Positions 1 through 8,703 are shown, counted from the stretch's first letter. The stretch is 64,000 nt of DNA from Pseudomonas sp. 21 (GCF_000955805.1 NZ_JYOA01000010.1:85154-149153), one strand, 5' to 3'. The notes: generated by a model from the letters alone, not told the origin. Translations and numbers: made by a program.

Positions 1-1599
1 CTGGCTGTTCTGCAGGTCCCACTTCACCGAGTCGTCGGACAGGCGCTTGTTCAACTGCTGGCCGCGATCGGGCAGGTTGTAGTAGCCCGGCACCGGGCGG
101 CCGTTGGCCGGCACCGGCTGGAAGTTGGCGGAGACGATGTAGCCACGCGGCGGGTTCTCTTCCTGCGGGTTCTCGCTGAAGGGGTAGAAACCGCTCTTGT
201 CGGCCTGGCCACTGGCGCCGTCGAGGAGGAAGTTCGGATTGACCCCGTCCGGGCGCACCGGCAGCTGCGCCGAGGCCCACCAGCCGATGTCGCCGCGGGC
301 GTTGGCCCAGACCACGTTGAGGCCCGGCGACTGGATCTTCGAGGCCGCGCTGCGGGCCTTGGCCAGGGTGTCGGCGCGGTTCAGCTCGTAGAAGGCGTCG
401 AGGATCGGGTTCTGCGTTTCCAGGAAGGCCCACCACATGGAGACCGGCGTCTTGCCCGCGGCGGTGCCCAGCGCGTCGTTGACCAGCGGGCCGTGGGGTG
501 AACTGCGCAGGGTGATCTTCACCGGCGCCTCGCCCTTCACCGCGATGCTCTGCTCCTCGCTTTTCAGGTCCGTCCACTGGCCGTGGTACCAGACCTGGTT
601 GGGGTTGTCCGGGTTGACCTTCTCGGCGACCAGATCGACGTCGTCGTTCTGGAACATGGTCAGGCTCCAGCCGAACTGCAGGTTGTGGCCGAGCGAGGCG
701 AAGGGGTTGAGCGCCTGGTAGTGGCCGTACAGCTCGAAGCCCGGCGCGCTGGCCTGCATCTCGTACCACACCGCCGGCACGGCGAAGCGGATGTGCGGAT
801 CGCCCGCCAGCAGCGGCTTGCCGCTCCTGGTGCGGCCACCGGAAACCGCCCAGGCGTTGCTGCCCTCGAACTGCGGCAGGCCGGCCTTCTCCAGCGCCGC
901 GTGGCTCAGCCGGGCGATGGCGCTCAGGTCCTGCCAGTCGGCGGCGGCCAACGCCTTGGGAGTCATCACGCCTTCGGGATGCCAGTCGAGGTCGAAGACC
1001 TTCAGGTAGTCCGCGCCCAGTTCGTCGCGCACATAGGTCAGCACCGGCTCGGTGCGGAAGGCGGCGGCGAAGCTGTAGGCCATGTAGCCGGCGACGCTGA
1101 CGGTGTCCTCGGGCGTGAAGGGGCGCTTGGGAATGCCGAGGATGTCGAACTCCACCGGGCGCGGGTGGCTGTCCTGGAACTGGTTGACGCCATCGAGGTA
1201 GGCGACCAGAGCCTTCCAGGCCGGAGAGTTCTTGTCCTGTCTGGCCACGTACTCGGCGGCATGGTCGCGGATGCGCAGGCTGCGGAACATGCGGTCGGTG
1301 TCCACCAGCTTGGGCCCGAGCACCTCGGCCAGCTCGCCACGGGACAGACGACGGAGGATTTCCATCTGGAACAGGCGGTCCTGGGCATGGACGTAACCGA
1401 TCGCCCGGTACATGTCCTCCTCGCTGCCGGCCTTGATGTGCGGCACGCCGCGCTCGTCGTAGCGAACCGTGACTTCGCTGGCGAGACCGGCCAGGGGCAG
1501 TTGTCCGTCGCGTACCGGCTGCTTGCCGTGCAGGTACCAGCCGGCGCCCGCCGCGGCAGCGGCGACGACGACAGCGAGGACAGTCAAAGTGCGTTTCAT
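1..1599 (-). CDS. hacB: Penicillin acylase family protein, probable acyl-homoserine lactone acylase (HacB-like), 3' part missing
   Basis: This is an N-terminal-nucleophile amidase of the penicillin G acylase/AHL acylase family, predicted to be periplasmic and to split the amide bond of acyl-homoserine lactones or related amides. The visible 533 codons begin with a hydrophobic, Ala-rich signal segment (residues 4-20), then the family's YVHAQDRLFQME and RGELAEVLG signatures. The precursor cleavage site is EG|SNAW, which makes Ser247 the likely nucleophile and N-terminus of the beta chain. The start is ATG at 1599 behind AAGGAG. Family members have about 800 residues, so roughly a third lies beyond base 1. 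It is divergent from an AraC regulator, as I remember for PAO1 PA0305/PA0306. The family is clear; the AHL substrate is inferred from synteny, since penicillin or other amide substrates are possible. Confidence 0.8.
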   Translation of the reverse strand, partial: MKRTLTVLAVVVAAAAAGAGWYLHGKQPVRDGQLPLAGLASEVTVRYDERGVPHIKAGSEEDMYRAIGYVHAQDRLFQMEILRRLSRGELAEVLGPKLVDTDRMFRSLRIRDHAAEYVARQDKNSPAWKALVAYLDGVNQFQDSHPRPVEFDILGIPKRPFTPEDTVSVAGYMAYSFAAAFRTEPVLTYVRDELGADYLKVFDLDWHPEGVMTPKALAAADWQDLSAIARLSHAALEKAGLPQFEGSNAWAVSGGRTRSGKPLLAGDPHIRFAVPAVWYEMQASAPGFELYGHYQALNPFASLGHNLQFGWSLTMFQNDDVDLVAEKVNPDNPNQVWYHGQWTDLKSEEQSIAVKGEAPVKITLRSSPHGPLVNDALGTAAGKTPVSMWWAFLETQNPILDAFYELNRADTLAKARSAASKIQSPGLNVVWANARGDIGWWASAQLPVRPDGVNPNFLLDGASGQADKSGFYPFSENPQEENPPRGYIVSANFQPVPANGRPVPGYYNLPDRGQQLNKRLSDDSVKWDLQNSQ

Positions 1600-1706
1600 G
1601 CGGCAACTCCTTGTTGTTATGCGGCGATTTTGCAGTGGATACCGCTCGTCGCTCATTGACCAAACGTCTCGCTACTGGAATTCTCAGGTCAATCCCTGGA
1701 GTGACC

Positions 1707-2756
1707 ATGGCCGCCCCCGAGCTGAACTTCCCCGCCACTCCGGCGCTGACCCAGTCCGCCACCCTGCGCCGCCAGTTGTACGAGGCGCTCTCGGTGCTGG
1801 GCTTCGACCCCACCGATATCTACCGCCAGGCGCTGCAGAAGGTGCGCCTGCCGCCGCCGGCGCAGAGCGGTCGTCTGGTGCACGACGACGCCCCCTTGTT
1901 CTGGACGACGCTTGACGAAATTACCGGCGATGCCGATATCGGCCTGCACCTGGGGGAGGCGATGAAGCCGCGCCTGCTGGACGTGGTCGGCTACCTGCTG
2001 ATGGCCAGCAGCGACCTGCGCGAAGCGCTGCACAGCTTCCTGCGCTTCCAGCACATCCTCTCCGGCGGCTTCGCTGCGCAGATGCGCGAGGAGGGCGAGC
2101 AGGTACGGCTGATCCTCGACCTCAACTATCTGGGCACCAGCAACCTGCGCCAGCAGATGGAGTGTCTGATGCTGCTGTTCCTCAAGCTGCTGGCGCTGAT
2201 CACCGACGATGAATTCCGCGTCCAGGCCATCGAATTCCGCCATCCGCAGCCGCGCCGGCTGAGCGAGCACCGGCGGCTGTTCGGCCTGACGCCGAGCTTC
2301 GGCAAGCCCCATGACGCCTTGCTGTTCGACCGCGCGCAAATGGCCCGGCCGTCACGCACCGGCAACCCCGTGCTGCACCAGTTGCTCACCGAGCACGCGC
2401 GGGAACAGCTGGGCACGCTGGACGAGAACGACCTGCTCAATCGCCTGCGCTACCTGATCGCCATACGGCTGGGGGAGGAGGAGTGCACCCTGCAAAGCTG
2501 CGCCCGTGAGCTGGGCGTGCGGCCGGGGCTGCTGCAGCGCAACCTGGCGAGCCGGGCGCAGACGTTCAGGGAAGTGCGGGAGGAGGTGCGCCGGCAGCGT
2601 GCCGCGCAGTTGCTGGAGCAGGGCGAGGCGATCCGCGAGGTGGCGCGGGCCTGCGGCTTTGCCGAGCTGTCGCCGTTCTATCGCGCGTTCAAGCGCTGGT
2701 ATTCGGTGCCGCCCGAGCGCTATCGCCAGCGCCTGCTGGGCGGCACCGAAGGCTGA
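1707..2756 (+). CDS. AraC family transcriptional regulator
   Basis: A 349-residue regulator of the AraC type with an N-terminal ligand-sensing region (Arabinose_bd-like, about residues 20-200) and a C-terminal double helix-turn-helix (about 245-345). The second HTH carries the typical stretch EVARACGFAELSPFYRAFKRW followed by PPERYRQR, although the usual S.FxRAFK motif is slightly altered. I chose ATG 1707 because TGGAG lies in front of it; an in-frame ATG at 1611 would add 32 residues with no homology-like features. It is divergent from the acylase gene, with 107 bp between them, so it may control that gene, its own gene, or both. The ligand is unknown. Confidence 0.85.
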   Translation: MAAPELNFPATPALTQSATLRRQLYEALSVLGFDPTDIYRQALQKVRLPPPAQSGRLVHDDAPLFWTTLDEITGDADIGLHLGEAMKPRLLDVVGYLLMASSDLREALHSFLRFQHILSGGFAAQMREEGEQVRLILDLNYLGTSNLRQQMECLMLLFLKLLALITDDEFRVQAIEFRHPQPRRLSEHRRLFGLTPSFGKPHDALLFDRAQMARPSRTGNPVLHQLLTEHAREQLGTLDENDLLNRLRYLIAIRLGEEECTLQSCARELGVRPGLLQRNLASRAQTFREVREEVRRQRAAQLLEQGEAIREVARACGFAELSPFYRAFKRWYSVPPERYRQRLLGGTEG

Positions 2757-2759
2757 GGA

Positions 2760-3272
2760 TTACTCGGCCAGCGGGATTTCGCGGCTGACTTCCAGCAGCG
2801 CCATGGCGTCGAGCTGGTCTTCGACCTGCAGGAAGCGCAGGGCGCGCTGCGGCGAGACTTCCTTGGCGATGCGCTTGAGGTACTTCTCCTTCAGCTCCTG
2901 ACGGTCGTCCTGCAGCTCCAGCACCTGCTTCTGCAGCTTCGCCGCGTCGTCGTTGCTGACCGAGCCGGTGTTATAGCTGTTGGCGTAGTCGATGATGATC
3001 GCCAGGGTCTGCTTGCTCAGCTTGTCCGCCTCGGTGCGGTAGCTGTTGTAGATCGGCCAGAACTTCTCGGTTTCCTGCGGGGTGAGCTTCATGTTGGCTT
3101 CGACGATGCGCTTGCGCTTGTAGTCGATGTCGGCGATGCGGTTGTTGATGGCCTGCTTGTGTTGCTCCATCACCTGTTTGCTGTTGGGGGCATCTTCGGC
3201 GTGGGCGGCCAGGGGCAGCACAAGCCCGGTGGAGAGAACGGCGCAGAAGGCGAGGGCGGAAGGAAGACGCAT
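2760..3272 (-). CDS. Periplasmic helical protein of unknown function (Spy/CpxP-like organisation)
   Basis: This encodes 170 residues: a clear signal peptide (cleavage near Ala25, AAHA|ED) followed by an almost entirely helical, highly charged mature protein. It contains LTPQETEKFWPIY, reminiscent of the LTxxQ segments of Spy/CpxP-type periplasmic chaperones, but no catalytic motif. Residues 100-150 have heptad-like spacing (KLQKQVLELQDDRQELKEKY) and could form a coiled coil. The start has a good AAGGAG site. It ends 3 bp from the stop of the convergent AraC gene. A role in envelope protein folding or stress is a guess from fold and location only. Confidence 0.75.
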   Translation of the reverse strand: MRLPSALAFCAVLSTGLVLPLAAHAEDAPNSKQVMEQHKQAINNRIADIDYKRKRIVEANMKLTPQETEKFWPIYNSYRTEADKLSKQTLAIIIDYANSYNTGSVSNDDAAKLQKQVLELQDDRQELKEKYLKRIAKEVSPQRALRFLQVEDQLDAMALLEVSREIPLAE

Positions 3273-3360
3273 GCGAAAAGCTCCTTGGTAGCGAGCGGCC
3301 CTTCATGGGCCGGCGATCCAAGTGTAGTCACGGATTGGCCATCGTCTTCGTTGATGCGGC

Positions 3361-3936
3361 TCAGTGCTTTGCGCCATCCCAGGGGCAATAGCAGCCCACC
3401 GCCAGGGTGTGGGTCGCGTGGACCTGGCGGCCGCCCACCAGGGCATCGAGGATCGGCTCGATGAAGCTGTTGCCCGAGGTGCACACCGCACCTTCGCTGT
3501 AGGGGCCGAAGTAGGCCAGCTTGCCCTGGGCATCCCAGATGGCCACGGCGGGGCTGGCGGGCAGTTGCTCGGCGCCGGGCAATGAGTCCAGCGCGCGCAT
3601 GGCGTTCAGCGTGTCGGGCAGGTGGCCGCGGCTGCCGGGTTTCTGCACGGCGAAGAACTCAACGCCCTGCGGGCCGAAGCGCTGGATCAGCTCGGCGAGG
3701 TGCTGCTGGTTGCCGACGTTGCACGGGCAGGCCGGGTCCCAGAAGTGCACCAGGCGGATCTTGCCGGGGCCGGCCAGTTGCGCGGGCAGCATCAGGTGGT
3801 CGCCGGAAAACAGCTGCGGCTGTTGGCTGAACGGGCGGATGAAGCGGTTTTCGTACCACCAGTAGGTGGCGAGCAGCGCGCCCAGGCAGAGCGCGGCGAT
3901 CAGCCAGGTGAGCAGCGATTTTCGGCGTGTGGACAT
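3361..3936 (-). CDS. Membrane-anchored thioredoxin-like protein (DUF6436 type)
   Basis: The 191-residue product has one N-terminal transmembrane segment (about residues 8-26) and a thioredoxin-fold-like domain facing the periplasm. The region LVHFWDPACPCNVGNQQH resembles the active-site loop of TlpA/thioredoxin proteins, but the cysteines are arranged CxC rather than CxxC. A second pair, CYC, sits at the C-terminus, with one more Cys in AVCTSG. A thiol-disulfide or metal-handling role is plausible. The start at 3936 was chosen because the transmembrane helix begins right after it; the frame stays open far upstream only because it is antisense to the next gene. It is divergent from the alpha/beta hydrolase at 4060. 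Confidence 0.75.
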   Translation of the reverse strand: MSTRRKSLLTWLIAALCLGALLATYWWYENRFIRPFSQQPQLFSGDHLMLPAQLAGPGKIRLVHFWDPACPCNVGNQQHLAELIQRFGPQGVEFFAVQKPGSRGHLPDTLNAMRALDSLPGAEQLPASPAVAIWDAQGKLAYFGPYSEGAVCTSGNSFIEPILDALVGGRQVHATHTLAVGCYCPWDGAKH

Positions 3937-4059
3937 GGCGGCGACCAGTGACAGAGTCGGTAAGATAGCCGACAAGCTTGCCACGGGGGCGAGCGCGGCA
4001 GAATATCCCGCTGCTGCACGCGCTCCTTTCTCCACCCGCCTGTCAGAAGCGAAACGCCC

Positions 4060-4998
4060 ATGCCTGAAGCCTTCCAGCCCGATCTGCTGCGCACTCTGCT
4101 GCGACCTCTGACCGCAGAGGCGAACGAGGTCGGCATCGCGCTGTATCAGCATTTCTACGGCTTGGACCTGCACGCCCGTCACCCCGGCCTGCAGAGCCGG
4201 CTGGGCACCTTCGAGGCCGGCGGCTACCAGATCGCCGCGCAGTACTGGCGACCGGTGCTGGCGCGGGGAACCGTCGTCCTGCTGCACGGCTACTACGACC
4301 ATATGGGCCTGTACCGCCACGTGATCGACTGGGCGCTGGGCATGGGCTTCGCGGTGCTGGCCTGCGACCTGCCGGGCCACGGCCTGTCGGGTGGCGCCGC
4401 CGCCAGCATCGGCGACTTCGCCGAATACCAGGTGGTGTTGGGCGCCCTGCTGGGCCAGGCCCAGGAATTGGACCTGCCGCAACCCTGGCATCTCTGTGGG
4501 CAGAGCACCGGCGGGGCGATTCTGCTGGACTACCTGCTCACCGGTGCGCCGCGCCCGGAACTGGGCCGCACTATCCTGCTGGCGCCGCTGGTGCGACCAC
4601 GGGCCTGGGGCTGGTCGAAGTTCAGCTACCAGCTGCTGCGGCCGTTCGTGGATTCGATTCCGCGACGCTTCAGCGAGAACTCCAATGACGCCGAATTCCT
4701 TTCCTTCCTGCGCGACCGCGATCCGCTGCAGCCGAAGATCCTGCCCACGGCCTGGGTCGGCGCGCTGGCGCGCTGGATTCCGCGCATCGAGGCGGCCGGC
4801 CACGGCGCGCAGAGCCTGCTGGTGGTGCAGGGCGACGCCGACGAGACGGTGGACTGGCGCTACAACCTGAAGGTGCTGGAGGACAAGTTCGAGAAGATCG
4901 AGTGCCTGCTGCTCACTGGAGCGCGACACCACCTGGCGAACGAGAGCGAAACGCTACGCAGGCGTTACTTCGATTTTCTCAGTGAGCGAATGGCATAG
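4060..4998 (+). CDS. Alpha/beta hydrolase (serine aminopeptidase S33 / monoacylglycerol-lipase-like)
   Basis: A 312-residue alpha/beta hydrolase of the Hydrolase_4 (lysophospholipase/monoacylglycerol lipase) type. It shows the oxyanion-hole HG motif (H76-G77), the strand ending in ACDLPGHGLSGG, the nucleophile elbow GQSTGG with Ser149, an acidic residue in VVQGDADETVD, and the C-terminal catalytic His in GARHHLAN. No signal peptide is seen, so it probably acts in the cytoplasm on a lipid ester. It stands alone, divergent from the thioredoxin-like gene and convergent with the DUF2059 gene; the 153 bp after it show nothing I can name. The substrate is unknown. Confidence 0.85.
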   Translation: MPEAFQPDLLRTLLRPLTAEANEVGIALYQHFYGLDLHARHPGLQSRLGTFEAGGYQIAAQYWRPVLARGTVVLLHGYYDHMGLYRHVIDWALGMGFAVLACDLPGHGLSGGAAASIGDFAEYQVVLGALLGQAQELDLPQPWHLCGQSTGGAILLDYLLTGAPRPELGRTILLAPLVRPRAWGWSKFSYQLLRPFVDSIPRRFSENSNDAEFLSFLRDRDPLQPKILPTAWVGALARWIPRIEAAGHGAQSLLVVQGDADETVDWRYNLKVLEDKFEKIECLLLTGARHHLANESETLRRRYFDFLSERMA

Positions 4999-5151
4999 CG
5001 GGGATGATGCGGGGAAGGGGCCGCTGTGGTCGAGGGTGTGTCCCTACACTCCTTGCGCCATGATCCTCAGGCGCCACCCTCTGTACAGCGGGTGCCATTC
5101 TAGGAGGGGCGTTCCTCGGAGTGGTCCTCAAGCGCGGTAGGTCTTTTCCGA

Positions 5152-5892
5152 TCACTGCCCGCTGGAAGAAACCGATAATCCTGCCTTAAGGGCGGCCAGG
5201 GCGGCGCGGTAGTAATTGCGGCCGGCCGGCGACTCGCTGAAATCGGCGAACTGCCCCAGCTCGGCATCGCTCAGGCCGCGATAGACATACAGCAGGGTGT
5301 TGTCGAGATCGGCGCCGATCTGGCTCATCAGCTTCTGCCGCTGGCCTTCGAGCATGCCCTGGGTGGTGCCACCACCGAGCAGGCCGGGGAGCATCTGGCT
5401 GAGGCTGTCGGCGGCCACGCTGGCCAGCGCCAGGCTGACTTCGGCGCCGGCTTCGCGGGCCGGCAAAATCTGGCTCAGGCGATGGACGATCTGCTTGCGC
5501 GCATCGCTGGCCTGCTGGCGCGGCAGGCCATTGGCGTACTTCTGCAACTGGTCGCTGCGGGTGGCCAGGGTTTCGGCGCCGGCGACCTTGCGGCCCAGCG
5601 GGGATTCGAAGAAGTTCACCGCCGCGGTGCTGTCCGGCAGGTTCTGGCGCAGGCCGTTGAGGGCGCGCTGGTCGATGTCGGCGGGGGCGAAGCGCTGGTT
5701 GCTGTTGTCCACCAGCGTCTGGTACAGCGCCGGCGGCAGGTTGCCCTGGTAGCGCTTCTGCGCGGCGTGCAGGGCGTCATTGAAGTGCGCTCGCTGTTCC
5801 GGCCAGCCCGCGGCCTGGTACAGGCGCTGGTAGTCGTCGGCCAGGGCAGGCATGCCCAGTACAAGAAGGGTGAGGGCCAGCAGTACGCGCAT
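5152..5892 (-). CDS. DUF2059 domain protein, secreted
   Basis: This encodes 246 residues starting with a signal peptide (cleavage near ALA|DD, residue 18). The mature part is helical, and the C-terminal half contains the DUF2059-like segment LYVYRGLSDAELGQFADFSESPAGRNYY. Such proteins are exported and of unknown function. The start ATG at 5892 is preceded by AAGGAG. It is divergent from the 2OG-Fe(II) oxygenase gene, with 100 bp between the starts. No metal-binding or catalytic motif is visible. Confidence 0.8.
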   Translation of the reverse strand: MRVLLALTLLVLGMPALADDYQRLYQAAGWPEQRAHFNDALHAAQKRYQGNLPPALYQTLVDNSNQRFAPADIDQRALNGLRQNLPDSTAAVNFFESPLGRKVAGAETLATRSDQLQKYANGLPRQQASDARKQIVHRLSQILPAREAGAEVSLALASVAADSLSQMLPGLLGGGTTQGMLEGQRQKLMSQIGADLDNTLLYVYRGLSDAELGQFADFSESPAGRNYYRAALAALKAGLSVSSSGQ

Positions 5893-5992
5893 TGCAACTC
5901 CTTTTGGGCGGCAGGGATCGCTCGCCGGGGGCTATTGTCGGCAAGGCTTGCCCTGCTTGTCGAGACACTGGCGCCAGACGTTACAATACGCC

Positions 5993-6631
5993 ATGCATTT
6001 CGACCCCCCTTCTCCATTCATGCAAGGCCCCCTCCTGCAACGCATCGTTGACGACCTCGCCGACAAGGGCTGGTCGCAGCAGGACGCCTTCCTTCCCGAC
6101 GCCCTGATCGCCCGACTGGCGACGGAATGCCGTGCTCGCGATGCGGCCGGCAAGCTGGCCTCCGCCGCCATCGGCCGAGGTGAGGGGCAGGCGGTGCGCG
6201 AAGGCATTCGCGGTGACCGCATCCAGTGGCTCGAGCCCGGCCAGTCGGAGGCCTGCGACCTTTACCTGGGGGCGCTGGACGCGCTGCGCCAACAGATCAA
6301 TCGTTCGCTGTACCTGGGCCTGGAAGACTTCGAGGGACACTTCGCGCTCTATCCGCCCGGGGCGTTCTACCAGAAGCACCTGGACCGCTTCCGCGACGAT
6401 GACCGCCGCACCCTTTCCGCCGTGTTCTACCTCAACCGCGACTGGGCGGTGACGCAGGGCGGCGAATTGCGCATGTACCTCCCCGACGAACGGACACTGG
6501 ACTTGCCGCCGCTGGCCGGCCGGCTGGTGGTGTTCCTCTCCGGCGAGTTCCCCCACGAGGTGCTGCCGGCCACCCACGAGCGTCTGTCGCTCACCGGCTG
6601 GTTCCGCCGTCGCGGCGACGCCCCGCGCTGA
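5993..6631 (+). CDS. 2-oxoglutarate/Fe(II)-dependent oxygenase (SM-20/prolyl-4-hydroxylase type)
   Basis: A 212-residue cupin-fold dioxygenase. The iron triad appears as HLD (H129, D131) within FYQKHLDRFR and a distal His in FPHEVLP; the Arg in HERLSLTGWF should bind 2-oxoglutarate. The double-stranded beta helix (about residues 105-205) has the usual AVFYLN and GGELRMY strands. The target may be a protein side chain, as for bacterial homologues acting on translation factors, but nothing here fixes it. The start is uncertain: neither ATG 5993 nor ATG 6020 has a strong ribosome binding site. It converges on the 6644-7192 gene with a 12-bp gap. Confidence 0.85.
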   Translation: MHFDPPSPFMQGPLLQRIVDDLADKGWSQQDAFLPDALIARLATECRARDAAGKLASAAIGRGEGQAVREGIRGDRIQWLEPGQSEACDLYLGALDALRQQINRSLYLGLEDFEGHFALYPPGAFYQKHLDRFRDDDRRTLSAVFYLNRDWAVTQGGELRMYLPDERTLDLPPLAGRLVVFLSGEFPHEVLPATHERLSLTGWFRRRGDAPR

Positions 6632-6643
6632 ACGCCGGGGGCG

Positions 6644-7192
6644 TCAGTGGCCCCAGATCTTCAGGGTGCCGCTGATGTCCTGGATGTCGCGCACTTCGAT
6701 GCTCCCCAGCTTGCCGCCGCCCACGTAGAGATCGCCGGCCACGCGCAGGCGGATGGTCTGCGACGGCAGTCCGCTGGCATTGAGCTGCTGGTTGATGGTG
6801 GTCAGGTCGGGCAGGGTCAGCGCCAGTTGCTGCTGGCCGCCGGCGCCCTGCACCACGTCTACCTGCAGGGTCGGCTGCTCGACACCGAAGATCGGCAGGC
6901 TCAGGCCCAGCTGCGCGGGGCCGTAAGGCAGGCTGCCGCCACGCCCGTCGGGGCAATCGCCGGCACTCACGCATCCGTTGTCGATGAACACATTGCGTAG
7001 CGAGACGCTGCCTCCGTCGTCGTTCCACGCCACGCTGTCCATGTGCGCGAGCACGTCGGCGCGGATGCTGATGCCGTCCTGGCCGGTGACGGCGCCCAGG
7101 TGCTCGTTGTCCAGTGCCTGGAGTTCGGCGAAGGCCAGCGGCAGATAGGACAGCGCGGCGAGGGTGGCGGTGCAGAGCAAGAGACGCGGCAT
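6644..7192 (-). CDS. Exported DUF6160-like protein (FilA-type N-terminal motif)
   Basis: This encodes 182 residues with a signal peptide (cleavage near AFA|EL, residue 22). Right after it comes LQALDNEHLGAVTGQDGISI, the motif that marks a family of secreted Pseudomonas/Acinetobacter proteins annotated as putative pilus-assembly (FilA/DUF6160) proteins. The rest is beta-rich, ends in GTLKIWGH, and has two cysteines (CVSAGDC) that could form a disulfide. The AUG at 7192 follows GGAG at slightly long spacing. No pilus genes are nearby, so the 'fil' annotation should not be taken as function. Confidence 0.65.
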   Translation of the reverse strand: MPRLLLCTATLAALSYLPLAFAELQALDNEHLGAVTGQDGISIRADVLAHMDSVAWNDDGGSVSLRNVFIDNGCVSAGDCPDGRGGSLPYGPAQLGLSLPIFGVEQPTLQVDVVQGAGGQQQLALTLPDLTTINQQLNASGLPSQTIRLRVAGDLYVGGGKLGSIEVRDIQDISGTLKIWGH

Positions 7193-7448
7193 GAGGGAGG
7201 CTCCATGGCGATTGGCCGATGCGCGAGTCTGGGCGGCGGCTTGCCGGGCAGCCAGTGCCGGGCGGCTGTTCCCGTCGAAGGTTGTGTTTCACCGCTGTGC
7301 CGACGATCGGCGCGCCGCTCAAGGACCCGACTTTCGGCGGGCCGGAAACCTGTTGCGACAGACGCGCCGATGAAAGTTGCGTTACCCGGCGTGACCGGCA
7401 AACGGCGAGCGGCTAGTCTGTCCCCTTCCAAAAGGGAGTGATTCGCCT

Positions 7449-7943
7449 ATGCAGAAGGTTCTCGTCAGCCGCTGCCTGCTTGGCCATCGCGTCCGCTACG
7501 ACGGCGGCGCGCACGGGCCGTTCGACCTGCTATCGCGCTGGCTCGACCAGGGGCGGGTGGTGGCGCTGTGCCCGGAAGTCGCCGGTGGCCTGCCGACGCC
7601 CCGCGCCCCGGCGGAGATTCCTGGTGGCCAGGGCATGGCGGTGCTGGAGCGCGCCCGTCCGGTGATGACGGTGGAGGGCGAAGACGTCAGCGACGCCTTC
7701 CTGCTCGGCGCCGAGGAAGCCATGGCGCTGGTGCGCCGCCACGACATCCGCCTGGCGGTGCTCAAGGCGCGCAGCCCTTCCTGCGGCAACCGCGAGAACT
7801 ACGATGGCAGCTTCAGCGGCCAGAAGGTCGCTGGTGAAGGTGTCACCGCTGCCGCCCTCAAACGCATGGGCGTGCTGGTGTTCAGCGAGGAAGAGCTGGA
7901 TGCCGCCGCCGTCTGTCTGGCCGGGCTGGAAGCCGGGGGCTAG
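7449..7943 (+). CDS. DUF523 family protein
   Basis: A complete DUF523 protein of 164 residues. Hallmarks are the N-terminal VSRCLLGHRVRYDG, the CPEVAGGLPTPR loop, and the SPSCG motif near residue 117. The conserved cysteines (C9, the CPE Cys, the SPSCG Cys) suggest a metal or [Fe-S] site, but no biochemical role is established that I know of. GGGAG stands in front of the start. The 256 bp upstream are shared with the divergent 7192 gene; I see no clear operator there. It is followed after 140 bp by the DUF4399 gene, which has its own promoter-like sequence. Confidence 0.85.
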   Translation: MQKVLVSRCLLGHRVRYDGGAHGPFDLLSRWLDQGRVVALCPEVAGGLPTPRAPAEIPGGQGMAVLERARPVMTVEGEDVSDAFLLGAEEAMALVRRHDIRLAVLKARSPSCGNRENYDGSFSGQKVAGEGVTAAALKRMGVLVFSEEELDAAAVCLAGLEAGG

Positions 7944-7978
7944 AGCGCTCGCCGTCACTCGAAGATGCACTATTTTGC

Positions 7979-8006
7979 TTGAGCCTCGCGCCCTGGCGCC
8001 TATGCT
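7979..8006 (+). promoter_or_regulatory. Candidate sigma70 promoter for the DUF4399 gene
   Basis: TTGAGC (7979-7984) and TATGCT (8001-8006) are separated by 16 bp, about 80 bp before the gene start, which has AAGGAGAA in front of it. This is a match by eye in a GC-rich genome and is only suggestive. Confidence 0.3.
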
Positions 8007-8083
8007 TGTGCGTTCCATGCGTGAGGCGGGGCCGGCCTGAGCGGGTCCTTCGCCTTTCGATTTCCATGTAGAAGGAGAAGAAC

Positions 8084-8515
8084 ATGAGAACCCTGCTGCC
8101 TTGCCTGGGCCTTGCCGCGCTGCTCGCCGGCACCTCTGCCGTTGCCGCCGATATCCCGCGTACCCCGGCTCCGGAAGGCGCGAAGGTGTACTTCATCGAG
8201 CCGGCCGACGGTGCCACGGTGGACAAGACCTTCACCGTCAAATTCGGCCTCAAGGGCATGGGCGTTGCGCCCGCTGGCGTGGACTCGCCGGCCACCGGCC
8301 ACCACCACCTGCTGATCGACCTCAAGGAGCAGCCGGCGATGAATATGCCGCTGCCGATGACCGACCAGATCAAACACTTCGGCAAGGGCCAGACCGAGAC
8401 CCAGGTGACCCTGCCGCCGGGCAAGCACACCCTGCAACTGCTGGTGGGCGACAAGAACCACGTGCCGTTCGACCCGCCGGTGGAGTCGCAGCAGATCACC
8501 GTCACTGTGAAGTGA
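8084..8515 (+). CDS. DUF4399 domain periplasmic protein
   Basis: This encodes 143 residues: a signal peptide (cleavage near VAA|DI, residue 22) and one DUF4399 beta-sandwich. Family features are VYFIEPADGATV, the histidine cluster GHHHLLID and PPGKHTLQLLVGDKNHVPF near the end. The clustered His and Met residues (H-H-H, and MNMPLPM) could bind a metal such as copper, but this is inference. It is a single gene; a REP-type inverted repeat and the serA terminator follow it. Confidence 0.85.
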   Translation: MRTLLPCLGLAALLAGTSAVAADIPRTPAPEGAKVYFIEPADGATVDKTFTVKFGLKGMGVAPAGVDSPATGHHHLLIDLKEQPAMNMPLPMTDQIKHFGKGQTETQVTLPPGKHTLQLLVGDKNHVPFDPPVESQQITVTVK

Positions 8516-8544
8516 TGGCTGATTGATGCCGGGCTGGCATATGC

Positions 8545-8649
8545 GTGGGAGCGGACTTCGTCCGCGATAGGTTTCGCATCGCATCGCATCGCATCGCATC
8601 GCGCCACATCGCGCCGGACGCCAATCGCGGACAGAGTCCGCTCCCACAC
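8545..8649. repeat. REP-type inverted pair enclosing a GCATC microsatellite
   Basis: The left arm (8545-8568) reads GTGGGAGCGGACTTCGTCCG and onward. The right arm (8624-8649) is its near-perfect reverse complement. Each arm also contains a small hairpin. Between them lie five tandem copies of GCATC at 8576-8600. The core (GGAGCGGAC) differs from the GGAGCGAGC core of the other REP copies in this window, so this is a separate REP subfamily. Confidence 0.8.
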
Positions 8650-8674
8650 GGTTCGACGCGCCGGAGTCAGACAC

Positions 8675-8703
8675 AAAAAAGGAGGCCCGAAGGCCTCCTT
8701 TTT
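8675..8703. terminator. Bidirectional intrinsic terminator, serA / DUF4399
   Basis: A6, a stem of GGAGGCC (8681-8687) with GGCCTCC (8692-8698), a CGAA loop and T5 follow in order. It works on paper for both strands, serving serA on the minus strand and the DUF4399 gene on the plus strand. Confidence 0.85.

Noticed and set aside
8576..8600. GCATC repeats considered as a CRISPR or other array
   Set aside because: They are uninterrupted 5-bp units with no spacers; this is a microsatellite inside a REP pair.
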